From Merdimonas faecis (GTDB lineage: Bacteria > Bacillota > Clostridia > Lachnospirales > Lachnospiraceae): a DNA stretch of 64,000 nucleotides. Positions 37,462 to 47,220 of this stretch are shown piece by piece. A model generated the notes under the pieces. That model had not been told where the DNA came from. It saw nothing but the letters and a program-made list of their open reading frames with translations, and searched no databases. Made by a program: the position numbers and the translations under genes. Positions within the stretch are counted from its first letter, which is position 1; every line of letters starts with the position of its first letter. The stretch is from the NCBI RefSeq assembly GCF_001754075.1, contig NZ_MIEH01000010.1, positions 100,270 through 164,269 of the forward strand, given 5' to 3'.

Positions 37462-38043
37462 ATGAGTTTAGTACCTTATGTCATTGAACAGACAAGCAGG
37501 GGAGAGCGCTCCTACGATATCTATTCAAGATTATTAAAAGACAGGATCATTTTTCTGGGAGAAGAAGTGGCAGATGTGTCGGCGAACATCGTTATGGCGC
37601 AGCTTCTCTTCCTGGAAGCCGAAGATCCGGAGAAGGATATCCATTTATACATCAACAGTCCGGGAGGATCTGTAACGGCAGGTATGGCGATCTACGACAC
37701 CATGCAGTATATCAAGTGCGACGTGGAGACGATCTGTATGGGAATGGCGGCCAGCATGGGTGCGTTCCTTCTTGCAGGCGGTACCAAAGGAAAGCGTCTT
37801 GCACTGCCGAATGCGGAGATCATGATCCATCAGCCGTCAGGCGGGGCCCAGGGACAGGCAACTGAGATCCAGATTGCGGCAGAACATATCCTGCGGACCA
37901 GACAGAATCTGAATAAGATTCTTTCCGAGAATACCGGACAGCCGCTGGACGTGATCAGGATCGATACCGAGAGAGATAATTTTATGACTGCGGAAGAGGC
38001 GAAGGCATACGGTCTGATCGACGAAGTGATCTCACGCCGTTAG
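37462..38043 (+). CDS. clpP: ATP-dependent Clp protease proteolytic subunit
   Basis: ClpP is the serine protease barrel used by ClpX and ClpC. The 193-residue protein has the catalytic triad Ser98 (GMAASMGAF), His123 (EIMIHQP) and Asp172 (IDTERDN). The N-terminal axial loop and [16 protein letters not shown] region are standard. The ATG at 37462 is 7 nt from ACAGGAGG; a GTG at 37456 is too close. It is 26 bp upstream of clpX, so they are co-transcribed, probably with tig. Confidence 0.98.
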   Translation: MSLVPYVIEQTSRGERSYDIYSRLLKDRIIFLGEEVADVSANIVMAQLLFLEAEDPEKDIHLYINSPGGSVTAGMAIYDTMQYIKCDVETICMGMAASMGAFLLAGGTKGKRLALPNAEIMIHQPSGGAQGQATEIQIAAEHILRTRQNLNKILSENTGQPLDVIRIDTERDNFMTAEEAKAYGLIDEVISRR

Positions 38044-38069
38044 CAGGCAGTTTATTATGAGGTGAGAGT

Positions 38070-39329
38070 ATGATAGGAAAGAACGACGATCAGATCAGGT
38101 GTTCGTTCTGTAATAAGACCCAGAGCCAGGTCCGGAAATTAATTGCCGGACCGAACGGGGCATACATCTGTGACGAATGTATTGATGTATGTACCGAGAT
38201 TCTGGAAGAAGAATTTGAATATGACAATGGGAGATCCTGGAATCCGTTTTCAGACATTAATCTTCTGAAGCCGGAAGAGATCAAGGAATTCCTGGATGAG
38301 TATGTGATCGGTCAGGACGAGGCCAAGAAGGTGCTGTCCGTATCGGTCTACAACCACTATAAGCGTATCATGGCCGGGAAGGATCTGGGTGTGGAACTTG
38401 GCAAGAGTAATATCCTGATGCTGGGACCTACCGGCTGCGGGAAGACACTGCTGGCGCAGTCGCTTGCAAAGATCCTGAATGTTCCGTTTGCGATCGCAGA
38501 TGCGACAGCATTGACGGAGGCCGGATATGTAGGAGAGGATGTGGAAAACATCCTTCTGAAGATCATCCAGGCCGCTGACGGCGACATCGAACGTGCGGAG
38601 TACGGGATCATCTATATCGACGAGATTGACAAGATTACAAGGAAGTCTGAAAATCCGTCTATTACCAGAGATGTATCCGGAGAGGGTGTTCAGCAGGCGC
38701 TGCTTAAGATTATTGAGGGTACGGTGGCAAATGTGCCTCCGCAGGGAGGACGCAAGCATCCGCACCAGGAGCTGATCCAGATCGATACTACGAACATCCT
38801 GTTTATCTGCGGAGGAGCTTTTGAAGGAATCGATAAGATCATAGAGAAGCGGATCGACCAGAAATCTATTGGATTCAATGTGGAGATCGCAGAGAAACAT
38901 GAAGATGATATCGATAAGCTGCTGGAGCAGGTCCTGCCGCAGGATCTGGTCAAGTATGGACTGATACCGGAGCTGGTGGGACGCGTGCCGGTGGTCGTGT
39001 CTCTGGAAATGCTGGATAAGGAAGCCCTGATCCGTATTTTAACAGAGCCAAGAAATGCGATCACCAAGCAGTACCAGAAGATGCTGGAACTGGACGGCGT
39101 GGAGCTTACCTTTGATGATGAGGCACTGGAAGCCATTGCGGAGACTTCTCTCAAGAGGAAAACCGGTGCAAGAGGCTTAAGGGCGATCATGGAAAATGTC
39201 ATGATGGATATCATGTATAAAGCTCCGTCTGATGAAACGCTGAAAGCGTGCCGGATCACAGAAGATGTCGTAAAAGGAGGGGGAGTTCCCCTTTTGGAGC
39301 ATAACTCTGTCAGAAGTGAGAGTGCATAA
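38070..39329 (+). CDS. clpX: ATP-dependent Clp protease ATP-binding subunit ClpX
   Basis: ClpX unfolds substrates and feeds them to ClpP. The 419-residue protein has the N-terminal C4 zinc domain (CSFCNKTQ, then CDECI), Walker A GPTGCGKT, and Walker [11 protein letters not shown]. The ClpP-docking IGF-type loop is IGFNVEI (near 270), and the sensor 2 region is [12 protein letters not shown]. It follows clpP by 26 bp and ends just before a terminator that separates it from lon. Confidence 0.98.
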   Translation: MIGKNDDQIRCSFCNKTQSQVRKLIAGPNGAYICDECIDVCTEILEEEFEYDNGRSWNPFSDINLLKPEEIKEFLDEYVIGQDEAKKVLSVSVYNHYKRIMAGKDLGVELGKSNILMLGPTGCGKTLLAQSLAKILNVPFAIADATALTEAGYVGEDVENILLKIIQAADGDIERAEYGIIYIDEIDKITRKSENPSITRDVSGEGVQQALLKIIEGTVANVPPQGGRKHPHQELIQIDTTNILFICGGAFEGIDKIIEKRIDQKSIGFNVEIAEKHEDDIDKLLEQVLPQDLVKYGLIPELVGRVPVVVSLEMLDKEALIRILTEPRNAITKQYQKMLELDGVELTFDDEALEAIAETSLKRKTGARGLRAIMENVMMDIMYKAPSDETLKACRITEDVVKGGGVPLLEHNSVRSESA

Positions 39330-39338
39330 AAAAACGAG

Positions 39339-39372
39339 GGCGGGTGCAAGGAAATTTGCGCCTGCCTTTTTA
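39339..39372 (+). terminator. Intrinsic terminator between clpX and lon
   Basis: GGCGGGTGCAA (39339-39349) pairs with TTGCGCCTGCC (39356-39366), 11 bp with two G-U pairs, followed by TTTTTAT. It is only 20 nt before the lon start, so lon expression may partly depend on read-through. Confidence 0.8.
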
Positions 39373-39391
39373 TATCAAAGGAGAAAGATTC

Positions 39392-41746
39392 ATGAGCAAA
39401 GAGACAAGAAGTCTGCCCATGGTGGCGCTCCGGGGACTGGCAGTCCTTCCGGAGATGGTGCGCCATTTTGACGTAAGCAGGGAGAAATCTCTGCTTGCCA
39501 TTGAAGAAGCGGTACAAGGAGACCAGAAGATTTTTCTGGCTGCCCAGAAGGACATCGAGGTTGCAGATCCCGGGGCAGAAGATGTGTACCAGGTAGGCTG
39601 TATCGCCTCGATACGGCAGATCGTAAAGCTTCCAAAGAAGATCAGCCGTGTGCTTATTTCAGGAGAAGCAAGAGCGGTGATCAATACTATTGAATTTGAA
39701 GAGCCTTATCTGCGTGCCAATGTGACGGTGCTGCCGGATACGGACAGCCTGAGTGAAGAACTGCCGGCAGAAAAGGAAAAGCTGAGTGAAGAAGCTATGC
39801 TGAGAGGGCTTCGTGATGTATTTCGGGAGTATCTTGCAAAGGAGCCGAAGATTTCCAAAGAAATCGGCGCACAGCTGGAAGGAATCTCGGAATTAAAGCA
39901 GCTGGTAGATCTGGTGGCGGCGAATACCCCTTTTCCGTGGGAAGATACGCAGGAGCTTCTGGAAGAGAATGATCTGGCAAGACGTTATGAGCTTCTGGTA
40001 TACAAGCTGGTAAAGGAAATCCAGGTCCTGAACGTCAAAGAAGAGATTCAGGCAAAGGTCAAAGAGCGGGTGGACCAGAACCAGAGAGAATACATTCTGC
40101 GTGAGGAAATGAAGTGGATTCGTGAGGAGCTGGGAGATGATAGCATGCTCTCAGACGCAGATGAGTTTCAGCAGGCTGCGGACGCTCTCAAGGCGCCGGA
40201 GGAGGTAAAGGAAAAGCTGAATAAGGAGATCAAGAGATTCCGGAATACCATGAACAGCCCGGCAGAGACAGGGGTGATCCGGACATATATTGAGTCGCTT
40301 CTGGAGATGCCCTGGGATCAGGTGTGCGAAGAGCATAAGGATATAGCTTATGCCAGCCGGATTCTGGACGAAGACCATTACGGGCTTACGAAGGTGAAGG
40401 AGCGGGTGTTGGAATTCCTGGCAGTCCGCGCACTCACCAAAAAGGGGGATACACCGATCCTTTGTCTGGTCGGACCTCCGGGAACCGGAAAGACGTCGAT
40501 CGCCAAATCTCTGGCCCGGGCGCTTAAGAAGCCATATGTCAGGATTTCTCTTGGCGGTGTGAGAGATGAGGCTGAAATCCGCGGGCATCGCAGAACCTAT
40601 GTAGGAGCCATGCCGGGGCGCATTGCATCAGGACTAAAACAGGCGGGAGTCAAAAATCCGCTGATGCTTCTGGATGAAATCGACAAGGTCAGCAATGACT
40701 ATAAAGGAGATACATTTTCGGCGCTTCTGGAGGTGCTGGACAGTGAACAGAATAATCGGTTCCGGGACCATTATCTTGAGGTTCCGGTAGATCTTTCGGA
40801 AGTTTTGTTTGTGACGACGGCTAATACACTGCAGACGATCCCGCGTCCTCTTCTGGATCGAATGGAAGTCATTGAGGTGTCAAGCTATACGGAAAATGAA
40901 AAGATGCACATTGCGATGGAGCATCTGATCCCGAAACAGCTGGAACGGCACGGCCTTACGGAAGAAGAGCTGACCATCAGCAAAAAAGCGCTCTGGAAGA
41001 TGGCAAGAAATTATACGAAGGAAGCAGGCGTGCGTCAGCTGGAGCGTAAGATTGGTGACATCTGCCGGAAAACCGCAAAAGAGATCCTGGAAGGCAAAAA
41101 GAAAAAAGTGCATGTCACAGAGAGAAACCTGGCCGCTTATCTGGGAAAAGAGCTGTATACCTATCAGATGGCCGGAGAATCTGATGAAGTGGGAATTGTC
41201 CGGGGACTGGCGTGGACCAGTGTGGGCGGAGATACACTGGAGATCGAGGTTAATATCATGCCGGGAGAGGGAGAAATCCTTCTGACCGGACAGATGGGAG
41301 ATGTCATGAAAGAATCCGCAAGAACCGGTATCAGTTATATCCGTTCTGTGAGTAAAAAGCACCGGATCGCGGAAGACTTCTTTAAAGAGCATGATGTACA
41401 TATTCATATCCCGGAGGGAGCGGTTCCTAAAGACGGTCCTTCTGCGGGAATCACGATGGCAACAGCGATGTTTTCAGCTATAACAGGAAAGAAAGTGCGC
41501 TCTGACGTGGCTATGACAGGAGAAATTACCCTGCGCGGAAGGGTGCTTCCCATCGGAGGCCTGAAGGAAAAACTGCTGGCTGCAAAAAATGCCGGGATCA
41601 AGACAGTTCTGGTGCCAAAGGAAAATGAGGTGGATGTGGAAGAGATTTCTTCTGAGATTACCAGAGGCCTCCAGATCATCTTTGTGTCCCATATGGAAGA
41701 AGTGCTGAAACAGGCGTTGTCGAAACCGAAAAGGAGGAACCTATGA
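39392..41746 (+). CDS. lon: ATP-dependent protease Lon (LonA)
   Basis: Lon degrades damaged and short-lived proteins. The 784-residue protein has the N-terminal substrate domain, the AAA+ module with GPPGTGKT (about residue 365) and MLLDEIDK, and the C-terminal protease with the dyad Ser684 (DGPSAGIT) and Lys727. LonA type is shown by the large N-terminal domain. The ATG at 39392 follows AAGGAG by 8 nt; an earlier in-frame ATG at 39344 lies in the terminator stem and is unlikely. Its stop overlaps engB as ATGA. Confidence 0.97.
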   Translation: MSKETRSLPMVALRGLAVLPEMVRHFDVSREKSLLAIEEAVQGDQKIFLAAQKDIEVADPGAEDVYQVGCIASIRQIVKLPKKISRVLISGEARAVINTIEFEEPYLRANVTVLPDTDSLSEELPAEKEKLSEEAMLRGLRDVFREYLAKEPKISKEIGAQLEGISELKQLVDLVAANTPFPWEDTQELLEENDLARRYELLVYKLVKEIQVLNVKEEIQAKVKERVDQNQREYILREEMKWIREELGDDSMLSDADEFQQAADALKAPEEVKEKLNKEIKRFRNTMNSPAETGVIRTYIESLLEMPWDQVCEEHKDIAYASRILDEDHYGLTKVKERVLEFLAVRALTKKGDTPILCLVGPPGTGKTSIAKSLARALKKPYVRISLGGVRDEAEIRGHRRTYVGAMPGRIASGLKQAGVKNPLMLLDEIDKVSNDYKGDTFSALLEVLDSEQNNRFRDHYLEVPVDLSEVLFVTTANTLQTIPRPLLDRMEVIEVSSYTENEKMHIAMEHLIPKQLERHGLTEEELTISKKALWKMARNYTKEAGVRQLERKIGDICRKTAKEILEGKKKKVHVTERNLAAYLGKELYTYQMAGESDEVGIVRGLAWTSVGGDTLEIEVNIMPGEGEILLTGQMGDVMKESARTGISYIRSVSKKHRIAEDFFKEHDVHIHIPEGAVPKDGPSAGITMATAMFSAITGKKVRSDVAMTGEITLRGRVLPIGGLKEKLLAAKNAGIKTVLVPKENEVDVEEISSEITRGLQIIFVSHMEEVLKQALSKPKRRNL

Positions 41747-42327
41747 TCATCAAATCAGTGAATCTGGAAACAGTCTGCGGGATCACCAGTGTCCTGCCGG
41801 AAAATACCCGGCCGGAGATCGCGTTCGCAGGGAAGTCCAACGTGGGGAAGTCTTCTCTGATCAACGCTCTGATGAACCGGAAATCCTATGCCAGGATTTC
41901 GGCCACGCCGGGGAAGACGCAGACGATCAATTTTTATAATATCAATGAAGAGCTGTATCTGGTGGATCTGCCAGGCTACGGATACGCAAAGGTATCGGAA
42001 CAGGAAAAGGAAAAATGGGGACAGCTGATCGAGCGCTATCTCCATGGATCCTCCCAGCTGAAGGCGGTGTTCCTGCTGGTGGATATCCGACATGAACCGT
42101 CCGCCAATGATAAAATGATGTATGAGTGGGTAGTATCTCAGGGCTATCATCCGATCATCATTGCCACAAAGCTTGACAAGATCAAGAGAAGTCAGGTAGA
42201 TAAGCATCTGAAAATGCTGCGGACAGGCCTTTCACTGGTGCCGGGGACAAAGATCATCCCATTCTCATCAATGACAAAACAGGGGAGAGATGAGATCTGG
42301 GAGCTGGTAGAAACGGAATATCTGTAA
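41743..42327 (+). CDS. engB: Ribosome biogenesis GTPase EngB/YsxC
   Basis: This 194-residue GTPase is needed for 50S subunit assembly in Firmicutes. It has the P-loop GKSNVGKSS, ISATPGKTQTINFYN switch I, the G3 DLPGYGYAK, and the G4 TKLDK. The ATG overlaps the lon stop (ATGA) with AGGAGG upstream, indicating coupling to lon, a very common pairing. Confidence 0.97.
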   Translation: MIIKSVNLETVCGITSVLPENTRPEIAFAGKSNVGKSSLINALMNRKSYARISATPGKTQTINFYNINEELYLVDLPGYGYAKVSEQEKEKWGQLIERYLHGSSQLKAVFLLVDIRHEPSANDKMMYEWVVSQGYHPIIIATKLDKIKRSQVDKHLKMLRTGLSLVPGTKIIPFSSMTKQGRDEIWELVETEYL

Positions 42328-42356
42328 GAAAAATATAAAGAGGTGGAGTTATATCA

Positions 42357-43505
42357 ATGGAGACGAATTTCAGAGAACAGTTAGGTGACAACCGGCCTCT
42401 GTGGAAGGTGGCGGTCAGTCTGGCCGTCAGCCTGGTCGGAACAATTCTGTTTGTGTATGTAGGCGTCCGTCTGCTGGCCTTTTTCATGCCGTTTGTAGTT
42501 GGATGGTTTATAGCCTATATTGCGAGTCCGCTGGTCAACTGGCTGGAAAAACGGCTGAAGCTGGTAAAAAAATTAGGATCGGCACTGATCATCATTCTGG
42601 TGCTGGCTGCTCTGGTCTTTGTGATATATTTTATCGTAAGCAGGATGTGGAGGGAAATCTCTTCCCTGACTCGGAATATGCCTGCTATGTATGCGGATCT
42701 GGAGCAGGTGATGGATGATATCGGACAGAATCTGAACGGCCTTTTTCAGATGCTGCCTGCAGGGATCCAGAATGGCTGGAGAGAGATGATGGGAAATCTG
42801 GATCAGTCCATTGGTAATATGATGGGGAATCTAAGTGAACCGACCGTGACAGCGGCTGGAAATGTGGCAAAAAGGATCCCGACCTGGCTTGTCAGCACCA
42901 TCGTAACGATCATTTCAGCATATTTCTTCATCGCAGAGAGGGAAGATCTGATCGTATGGGCAAAAAAAGTAGCGCCGGACCCGCTGGTACACCGGATGAG
43001 CATGGTGATGTCAAATCTGAAATATGCAGTAGGGGGCTACTTTAAAGCGCAGTTTAAGATCATGTTCGTTGTTTATGTACTGTTAGTGATCGGCTTTGCA
43101 ATCCTGAATGTACGTTTTTCTTTCCTGCTGGCATTGATCATCGCATTCCTGGATTTCCTGCCGTTTTTCGGGACAGGCACCGCACTGATCCCATGGGCGG
43201 CTTATCAGTTGATAGCCGGGGACTATCGGATGCTGATCGGGCTTCTGATCCTCTATGGAGTGACCCAGCTGGTGCGCCAGCTGATACAGCCTAAGCTGGT
43301 GGGGGACAGCATGGGGCTTCGCCCGCTTCCCACCCTGGCGCTTTTGTTTATCGGTTATAAAGTGGGAAGTGTGCTGGGTATGATCTTTGCCGTTCCTATT
43401 GGCATGATCATTATCAACCTTTATAAAGCGGGTGCGTTTGATTACATCCTGGATGATGTGAAAATACTGGCAGAGGGAGTCCTTAGTCTCAGGGAAAAAG
43501 AATAA
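42357..43505 (+). CDS. AI-2E family transporter
   Basis: This 382-residue membrane protein has about eight hydrophobic helices and the family pattern FMPFVVGWFIAYIASPLVNWLEKR at the start. The C-terminal FLDFLPFFGTGTALIPWA and YGVTQLVRQLIQPKLVGDSMGLRPL are highly conserved in the AI-2E/PerM family. Members export autoinducer 2 or exchange ions or metabolites; substrate is unknown. It lies 29 bp after engB with AAAGAGGTGGAG before the ATG, so it may belong to the same transcript, and a terminator follows immediately. Confidence 0.92.
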   Translation: METNFREQLGDNRPLWKVAVSLAVSLVGTILFVYVGVRLLAFFMPFVVGWFIAYIASPLVNWLEKRLKLVKKLGSALIIILVLAALVFVIYFIVSRMWREISSLTRNMPAMYADLEQVMDDIGQNLNGLFQMLPAGIQNGWREMMGNLDQSIGNMMGNLSEPTVTAAGNVAKRIPTWLVSTIVTIISAYFFIAEREDLIVWAKKVAPDPLVHRMSMVMSNLKYAVGGYFKAQFKIMFVVYVLLVIGFAILNVRFSFLLALIIAFLDFLPFFGTGTALIPWAAYQLIAGDYRMLIGLLILYGVTQLVRQLIQPKLVGDSMGLRPLPTLALLFIGYKVGSVLGMIFAVPIGMIIINLYKAGAFDYILDDVKILAEGVLSLREKE

Positions 43506-43529
43506 AAAACAGATTGTGCTCTGTTTTTG
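43505..43529 (+). terminator. Intrinsic terminator after the AI-2E family gene
   Basis: AAAAACAGA (43505-43513) pairs with TCTGTTTTT (43520-43528) around a 6-nt loop. The T-run forms part of the stem. Confidence 0.75.
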
Positions 43530-43557
43530 TTGACAATTGAAAAATATGAGCTATAAT
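43530..43557 (+). promoter_or_regulatory. Promoter of cstA
   Basis: A perfect TTGACA (43530-43535) and a perfect TATAAT (43552-43557) are spaced 16 bp. This is among the strongest consensus promoters in the window. The expected leader is about 115 nt. Confidence 0.82.
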
Positions 43558-43608
43558 AGAAAGCATCTTCTGGCAGAGTATTCTGCCAGGAGAGCTTTCT
43601 ATTTTTTT
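43558..43608 (+). promoter_or_regulatory. Hairpin with T-run in the cstA leader (possible attenuator)
   Basis: CTGGCAG (43570-43576) pairs with CTGCCAG (43583-43589). Flanking AGAAAGC (43558-43564) can pair with GCTTTCT (43594-43600), followed by ATTTTTTT. It looks like a terminator between promoter and gene. The outer 5' arm overlaps the predicted start point, so only the inner stem is certain to be in the RNA. Confidence 0.6.
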
Positions 43609-43678
43609 CTGACGGGTATGGTCAGACGAGGGGTGTTCTTAATCATATGTTTTACGAGATTAAAGGAGAGTGGAGATT

Positions 43679-45376
43679 ATGAACACATTAGTAATTGTAC
43701 TGATCGCGGCAGTCTGCCTCTTTGCGGCATATGTACTGTATGGCAGATGGCTTGCGAAAAAATGGGGGATAGACCCGAAAGCAAAGACACCGGCTGTTAT
43801 ACATAATGACGGGCAGGACTATGTGCCGACGGACGGGTGGACCGTATTTGCACATCAGTTCTCATCTATTGCAGGTGCCGGGCCGGTTACCGGTGCGATC
43901 CAGGCGGCCGCCTTTGGCTGGCTACCGGTTCTTTTGTGGATCATCCTGGGGGGCATCTTTTTTGGAGCTGTTACTGACTTTGGGGCGCTGTATGCCAGTG
44001 TTAAAAATGACGGGAAATCCATGGGGCTTCTGATAGAGAAGTATATTGGAAAAACAGGAAGGAAGCTGTTCCTGGGATTCTGCTGGCTGTTCTGCCTGAT
44101 CGTAATTGCCGCATTTGCGGATATGGTGGCAGATACGTTTAATGCATATGTTGTGACAGACGGTGTACAGACACTTGCTGAGAATGCAAAGATCAACGGC
44201 GCTGCAGGTAGTATTTCGCTGTTTTTCATTCTGTTTGCAGTGGTATTTGGGGTCGTACAGCACAAAATTAAACTGACCGGATGGAAGGAAGTTGTGTTTG
44301 GCCTGCTCTGCACCGTACTGGCGTTTGTTTTCGGTATGAATTTTCCAGTAATTCTCGGGAAAGAGATGTGGGTATATATTGCATTTATCTACATCTTTCT
44401 GGCGGCAGTCCTTCCGATGTGGTTTGTGATGCAGCCAAGAGACTATATGTCTACCTTTATGTTTATCGGGATGATCGCCGGAGCAGTCCTTGGACTGGTC
44501 TTTGCACATCCGACGATGAACCTTCCGGCATTTACAGGGTTTCAGAATGAAGGACTGGGGACATTATTCCCGATCTTGTTTGTTACGGTGGCCTGCGGAG
44601 CGGTTTCCGGATTCCACAGCCTTGTTTCATCAGGAACCTCCTCTAAGACAGTATCGAATGAAAAAGATATGCTTAAAGTAGGATATGGGGCAATGGTGCT
44701 GGAAAGCCTGCTTGCGGTTATCGCACTGTGCGTTGCCGGGGCCGCGGCTGGAGCTGACGGAACGGCAGCAGTGGGGACTCCGTTCCAGATCTTTTCTTCC
44801 GGCGTGGCAGGATTTCTGGAGATGTTCGGGATTCCGGTATATGTAGCACAGAGCTTTATGACTATGTGTGTGTCTGCGCTGGCGTTTACCACGCTGGATT
44901 CGGTTGCCAGGATTGGCCGGATGTCTTTCCAGGAATTGTTCAGTATAGATGATATGGAACATGCGGAAGGATGGAGAAAGGTTCTCTGCAATAAATATTT
45001 TGCCACGTTGATCACACTGGTGTTTGGATATATTCTGACACAGGTTGGTTATTCGAATATCTGGCCGCTGTTTGGAAGTGCCAACCAGCTGCTGAGCGCA
45101 TTGGTGCTGATCACACTTTGTGTATTCTTAAAAGTGACCGGAAGGGAGCTGAAGACACTGGTACCTCCGTTCGTGATCATGCTGGTGGTAACATTCTCGG
45201 CACTGATCCAGAGGTTTATTGCGCTGGTTCAGGCTTTCTCAGCCGGAACAGGTGTGTTTATGGTGGAAGGCCTGCAGCTGATCGTGGCTGTGCTTCTGAT
45301 GATCCTGGGCGTAACTATCGTATATACCTCCGGAAAGGAACTGATCCGGAAGAAAGCGGGAGAGCCGGCTGTATAA
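43679..45376 (+). CDS. cstA: Carbon starvation protein CstA family transporter
   Basis: CstA proteins are polytopic membrane transporters for pyruvate or peptides. The 565-residue protein has the family core: GPVTGAIQAAAFGWLPVLLW, an Asp/Gly rich AVTDFGALYASVKNDG, WFVMQPRDYMSTFMF, VACGAVSGFHSLVSSGTSSK, and ANQLLSALVLI. About 15 hydrophobic segments are visible. The ATG at 43679 is preferred over the GTG at 43670, which is too close to AAAGGAGA. No LytS/LytT pair, which regulates such genes elsewhere, is adjacent; the leader hairpin suggests control by termination. Confidence 0.94.
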   Translation: MNTLVIVLIAAVCLFAAYVLYGRWLAKKWGIDPKAKTPAVIHNDGQDYVPTDGWTVFAHQFSSIAGAGPVTGAIQAAAFGWLPVLLWIILGGIFFGAVTDFGALYASVKNDGKSMGLLIEKYIGKTGRKLFLGFCWLFCLIVIAAFADMVADTFNAYVVTDGVQTLAENAKINGAAGSISLFFILFAVVFGVVQHKIKLTGWKEVVFGLLCTVLAFVFGMNFPVILGKEMWVYIAFIYIFLAAVLPMWFVMQPRDYMSTFMFIGMIAGAVLGLVFAHPTMNLPAFTGFQNEGLGTLFPILFVTVACGAVSGFHSLVSSGTSSKTVSNEKDMLKVGYGAMVLESLLAVIALCVAGAAAGADGTAAVGTPFQIFSSGVAGFLEMFGIPVYVAQSFMTMCVSALAFTTLDSVARIGRMSFQELFSIDDMEHAEGWRKVLCNKYFATLITLVFGYILTQVGYSNIWPLFGSANQLLSALVLITLCVFLKVTGRELKTLVPPFVIMLVVTFSALIQRFIALVQAFSAGTGVFMVEGLQLIVAVLLMILGVTIVYTSGKELIRKKAGEPAV

Positions 45377-45415
45377 AGAGGTGCCCGACACAGTAATATA
45401 ATTTGAAGTGAAAAG

Positions 45416-45451
45416 ATACAGGACAGGCGGGATGCTGTCCTGTATTTTCTT
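45416..45451 (+). terminator. Intrinsic terminator after cstA
   Basis: ATACAGGACAG (45416-45426) pairs perfectly with CTGTCCTGTAT (45435-45445), followed by TTTCTTTT. Confidence 0.88.
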
Positions 45452-45640
45452 TTGGAGAAGGATTTGCTATACTTGAGAAGAGACAAGCTTATCTTGCGAA
45501 AATCGATAGATATGTGCGGGGCGAGAGAAGTTTCGCTTGACTGTAAAGTGGCTTGACAGCTTATTTTGTATCCAGAAAGTGTATAGGCAGACTAGTATGT
45601 GGTATACGGGAAGGCGCTGCAGAACAGGAGGGGGAGGAAA

Positions 45641-47122
45641 ATGACGATCAGGGAAATCGAAGAGCTATCCGGGATGCCCCGTGCGAATATCCGGTTTTAC
45701 GAGGCGGAAGGATTATTAAGACCGGACCGTGATACGAATGGCTACCGTAATTATTCAGAAGAGGATCTTAGGATTCTGCAAAAGATCCGGCTTTTGAGAG
45801 CGTTGCATGTGAGCCTGGAGAATATCCGGCAGGTGGCTTCCGGAAAACGGCATTTGGAGGATGTGCTGAACTTTCATCTGCGCGCCCTAAGAGATCAGGA
45901 GGAAGATCACAGGAGTTCCAGGGAAATCTGTGAAAAGCTGTGTGTGGAACAGGCTGAGTTTGCTTCTTTTGACGCGGTCCCTTATCTGGATCTGCTGGAG
46001 AAGGACCCTGCCGGAGAGGATATTGGCTTTGAAAAATACGGATCTGATGCAGCGTATCCGTGGCAGAGGTTTTTTGCAAGAGAGCTGGATCTGAGTATTT
46101 ACGGCCTGATCTGGAGTTGTTTCCTGTCGCTGGGGATGCATGTGAATATAAGAGAGTTGTCTGTGGGAATGATGATCTTAGGGATTGTGATGCAGATCCT
46201 GCTTCTGATTTTGGTGGAACCTTTTCTGCTCTGCTTAACTGGGACGACGCCTGGAAAGTGCCTGTTTGGATTTCGGGTGGCGGCGACTGAGGGACGGCGT
46301 CTTACCTGGAGGGAAGCGCTTGGCCGTACCTGGCAGGTACTGAAGCAGGGATACGGACTTCAGATTCCTATATATGAATGGATCTGCCTGTATCGGTCTT
46401 ATCAGGCCTGCAAGGCCGGAAAGCTTCTGGGATGGGAAGAGGAGTCCCGGATAACGAAGAGCAGCTGTCGCCTTCCTGTCCGTGGAATCTTATATGTGGC
46501 GGTATCAGCATTTCTTGCAGCTGCCGGATTTTTTATCTGGCAGGCAGGAGCTATCCCGCAAAACAGAGGAGAGCTTACCCGGAGAGAATTCTGCGAGAAC
46601 TACAATCAGATGCAGGAGTATTACGGAATCCACAGGCCGGTCAATCTGCCGGATACTCCGCTTTATCAATCAGTGGCACATCCAATGGTTTTAGACGAGA
46701 AGGGAGAATGGCAGGAACTCCCCGGGATTTCCCAGAACTTTGGCGGGGGATATTCTGCGCTTCCGGTTCTTGAGTTCAAGGAAGAACAGGGAAAAGTCAG
46801 GGAAATCCAGTTTTCACTCGCCTATGAAAATGAAAATGTTACAGTGACCTCCTACGGAGATTTTATGGCGCTGGCCGCACTTTCTTTTATCTGTGCACAG
46901 GAAGAATATTCCATTGTCCGGAATCCGCCGCAGGAAATCTATCGTGAAGTGCGGGCAAACGCCGACCAGTTTCAGGATTTCACAGTCTCAGCGGCAGGAT
47001 GTGTTGTGGAGTGTCAGGTGGAGGAAACTGGTTACAGCTGGGCAGAGGGCGGAGAGGTGCGGACTCCGGTGTATGGAGAAGCCTCTTCCTATTGGCTTGA
47101 GTTTTCTGTCAGAAAGCTGTAA
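45641..47122 (+). CDS. MerR-type regulator fused to an RDD membrane domain
   Basis: This 493-residue fusion starts with a MerR winged-helix domain: IREIEELSGMPRANIRFYEAEGLLRP and GYRNYSEEDLRILQKIRLLRAL, followed by a coiled-coil. Residues about 150-290 form an RDD-like membrane domain (RFFARELDLSIYGLIWSC, LTGTTPGKCLFGFRVAATEGRRLTW). A further membrane segment (RGILYVAVSAFLAAAGFFIW) leads to a large extracytoplasmic C-terminal domain of about 180 residues without recognised family. The design is a membrane-tethered one-component sensor. GGAGGGGGAGG precedes the ATG. Target genes are unknown; cstA is upstream and separately terminated. A TTGACA at 45553 is the only promoter hint. Confidence 0.82.
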   Translation: MTIREIEELSGMPRANIRFYEAEGLLRPDRDTNGYRNYSEEDLRILQKIRLLRALHVSLENIRQVASGKRHLEDVLNFHLRALRDQEEDHRSSREICEKLCVEQAEFASFDAVPYLDLLEKDPAGEDIGFEKYGSDAAYPWQRFFARELDLSIYGLIWSCFLSLGMHVNIRELSVGMMILGIVMQILLLILVEPFLLCLTGTTPGKCLFGFRVAATEGRRLTWREALGRTWQVLKQGYGLQIPIYEWICLYRSYQACKAGKLLGWEEESRITKSSCRLPVRGILYVAVSAFLAAAGFFIWQAGAIPQNRGELTRREFCENYNQMQEYYGIHRPVNLPDTPLYQSVAHPMVLDEKGEWQELPGISQNFGGGYSALPVLEFKEEQGKVREIQFSLAYENENVTVTSYGDFMALAALSFICAQEEYSIVRNPPQEIYREVRANADQFQDFTVSAAGCVVECQVEETGYSWAEGGEVRTPVYGEASSYWLEFSVRKL

Positions 47123-47141
47123 AGATCACTTATAAGCAGCA

Positions 47142-47170
47142 TTGACAGGGAATAGGAGATAAGATAGAAT
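47142..47170 (+). promoter_or_regulatory. Promoter of the rhuM-like gene
   Basis: A perfect TTGACA (47142-47147) lies 17 bp from TAGAAT (47165-47170), about 50 bases before the ATG. Confidence 0.75.
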
Positions 47171-47220
47171 GGAGAAAGAACATTTGTTCCCAGGAGCAAA
47201 GCGGGAAAGAGGTAAAATGG

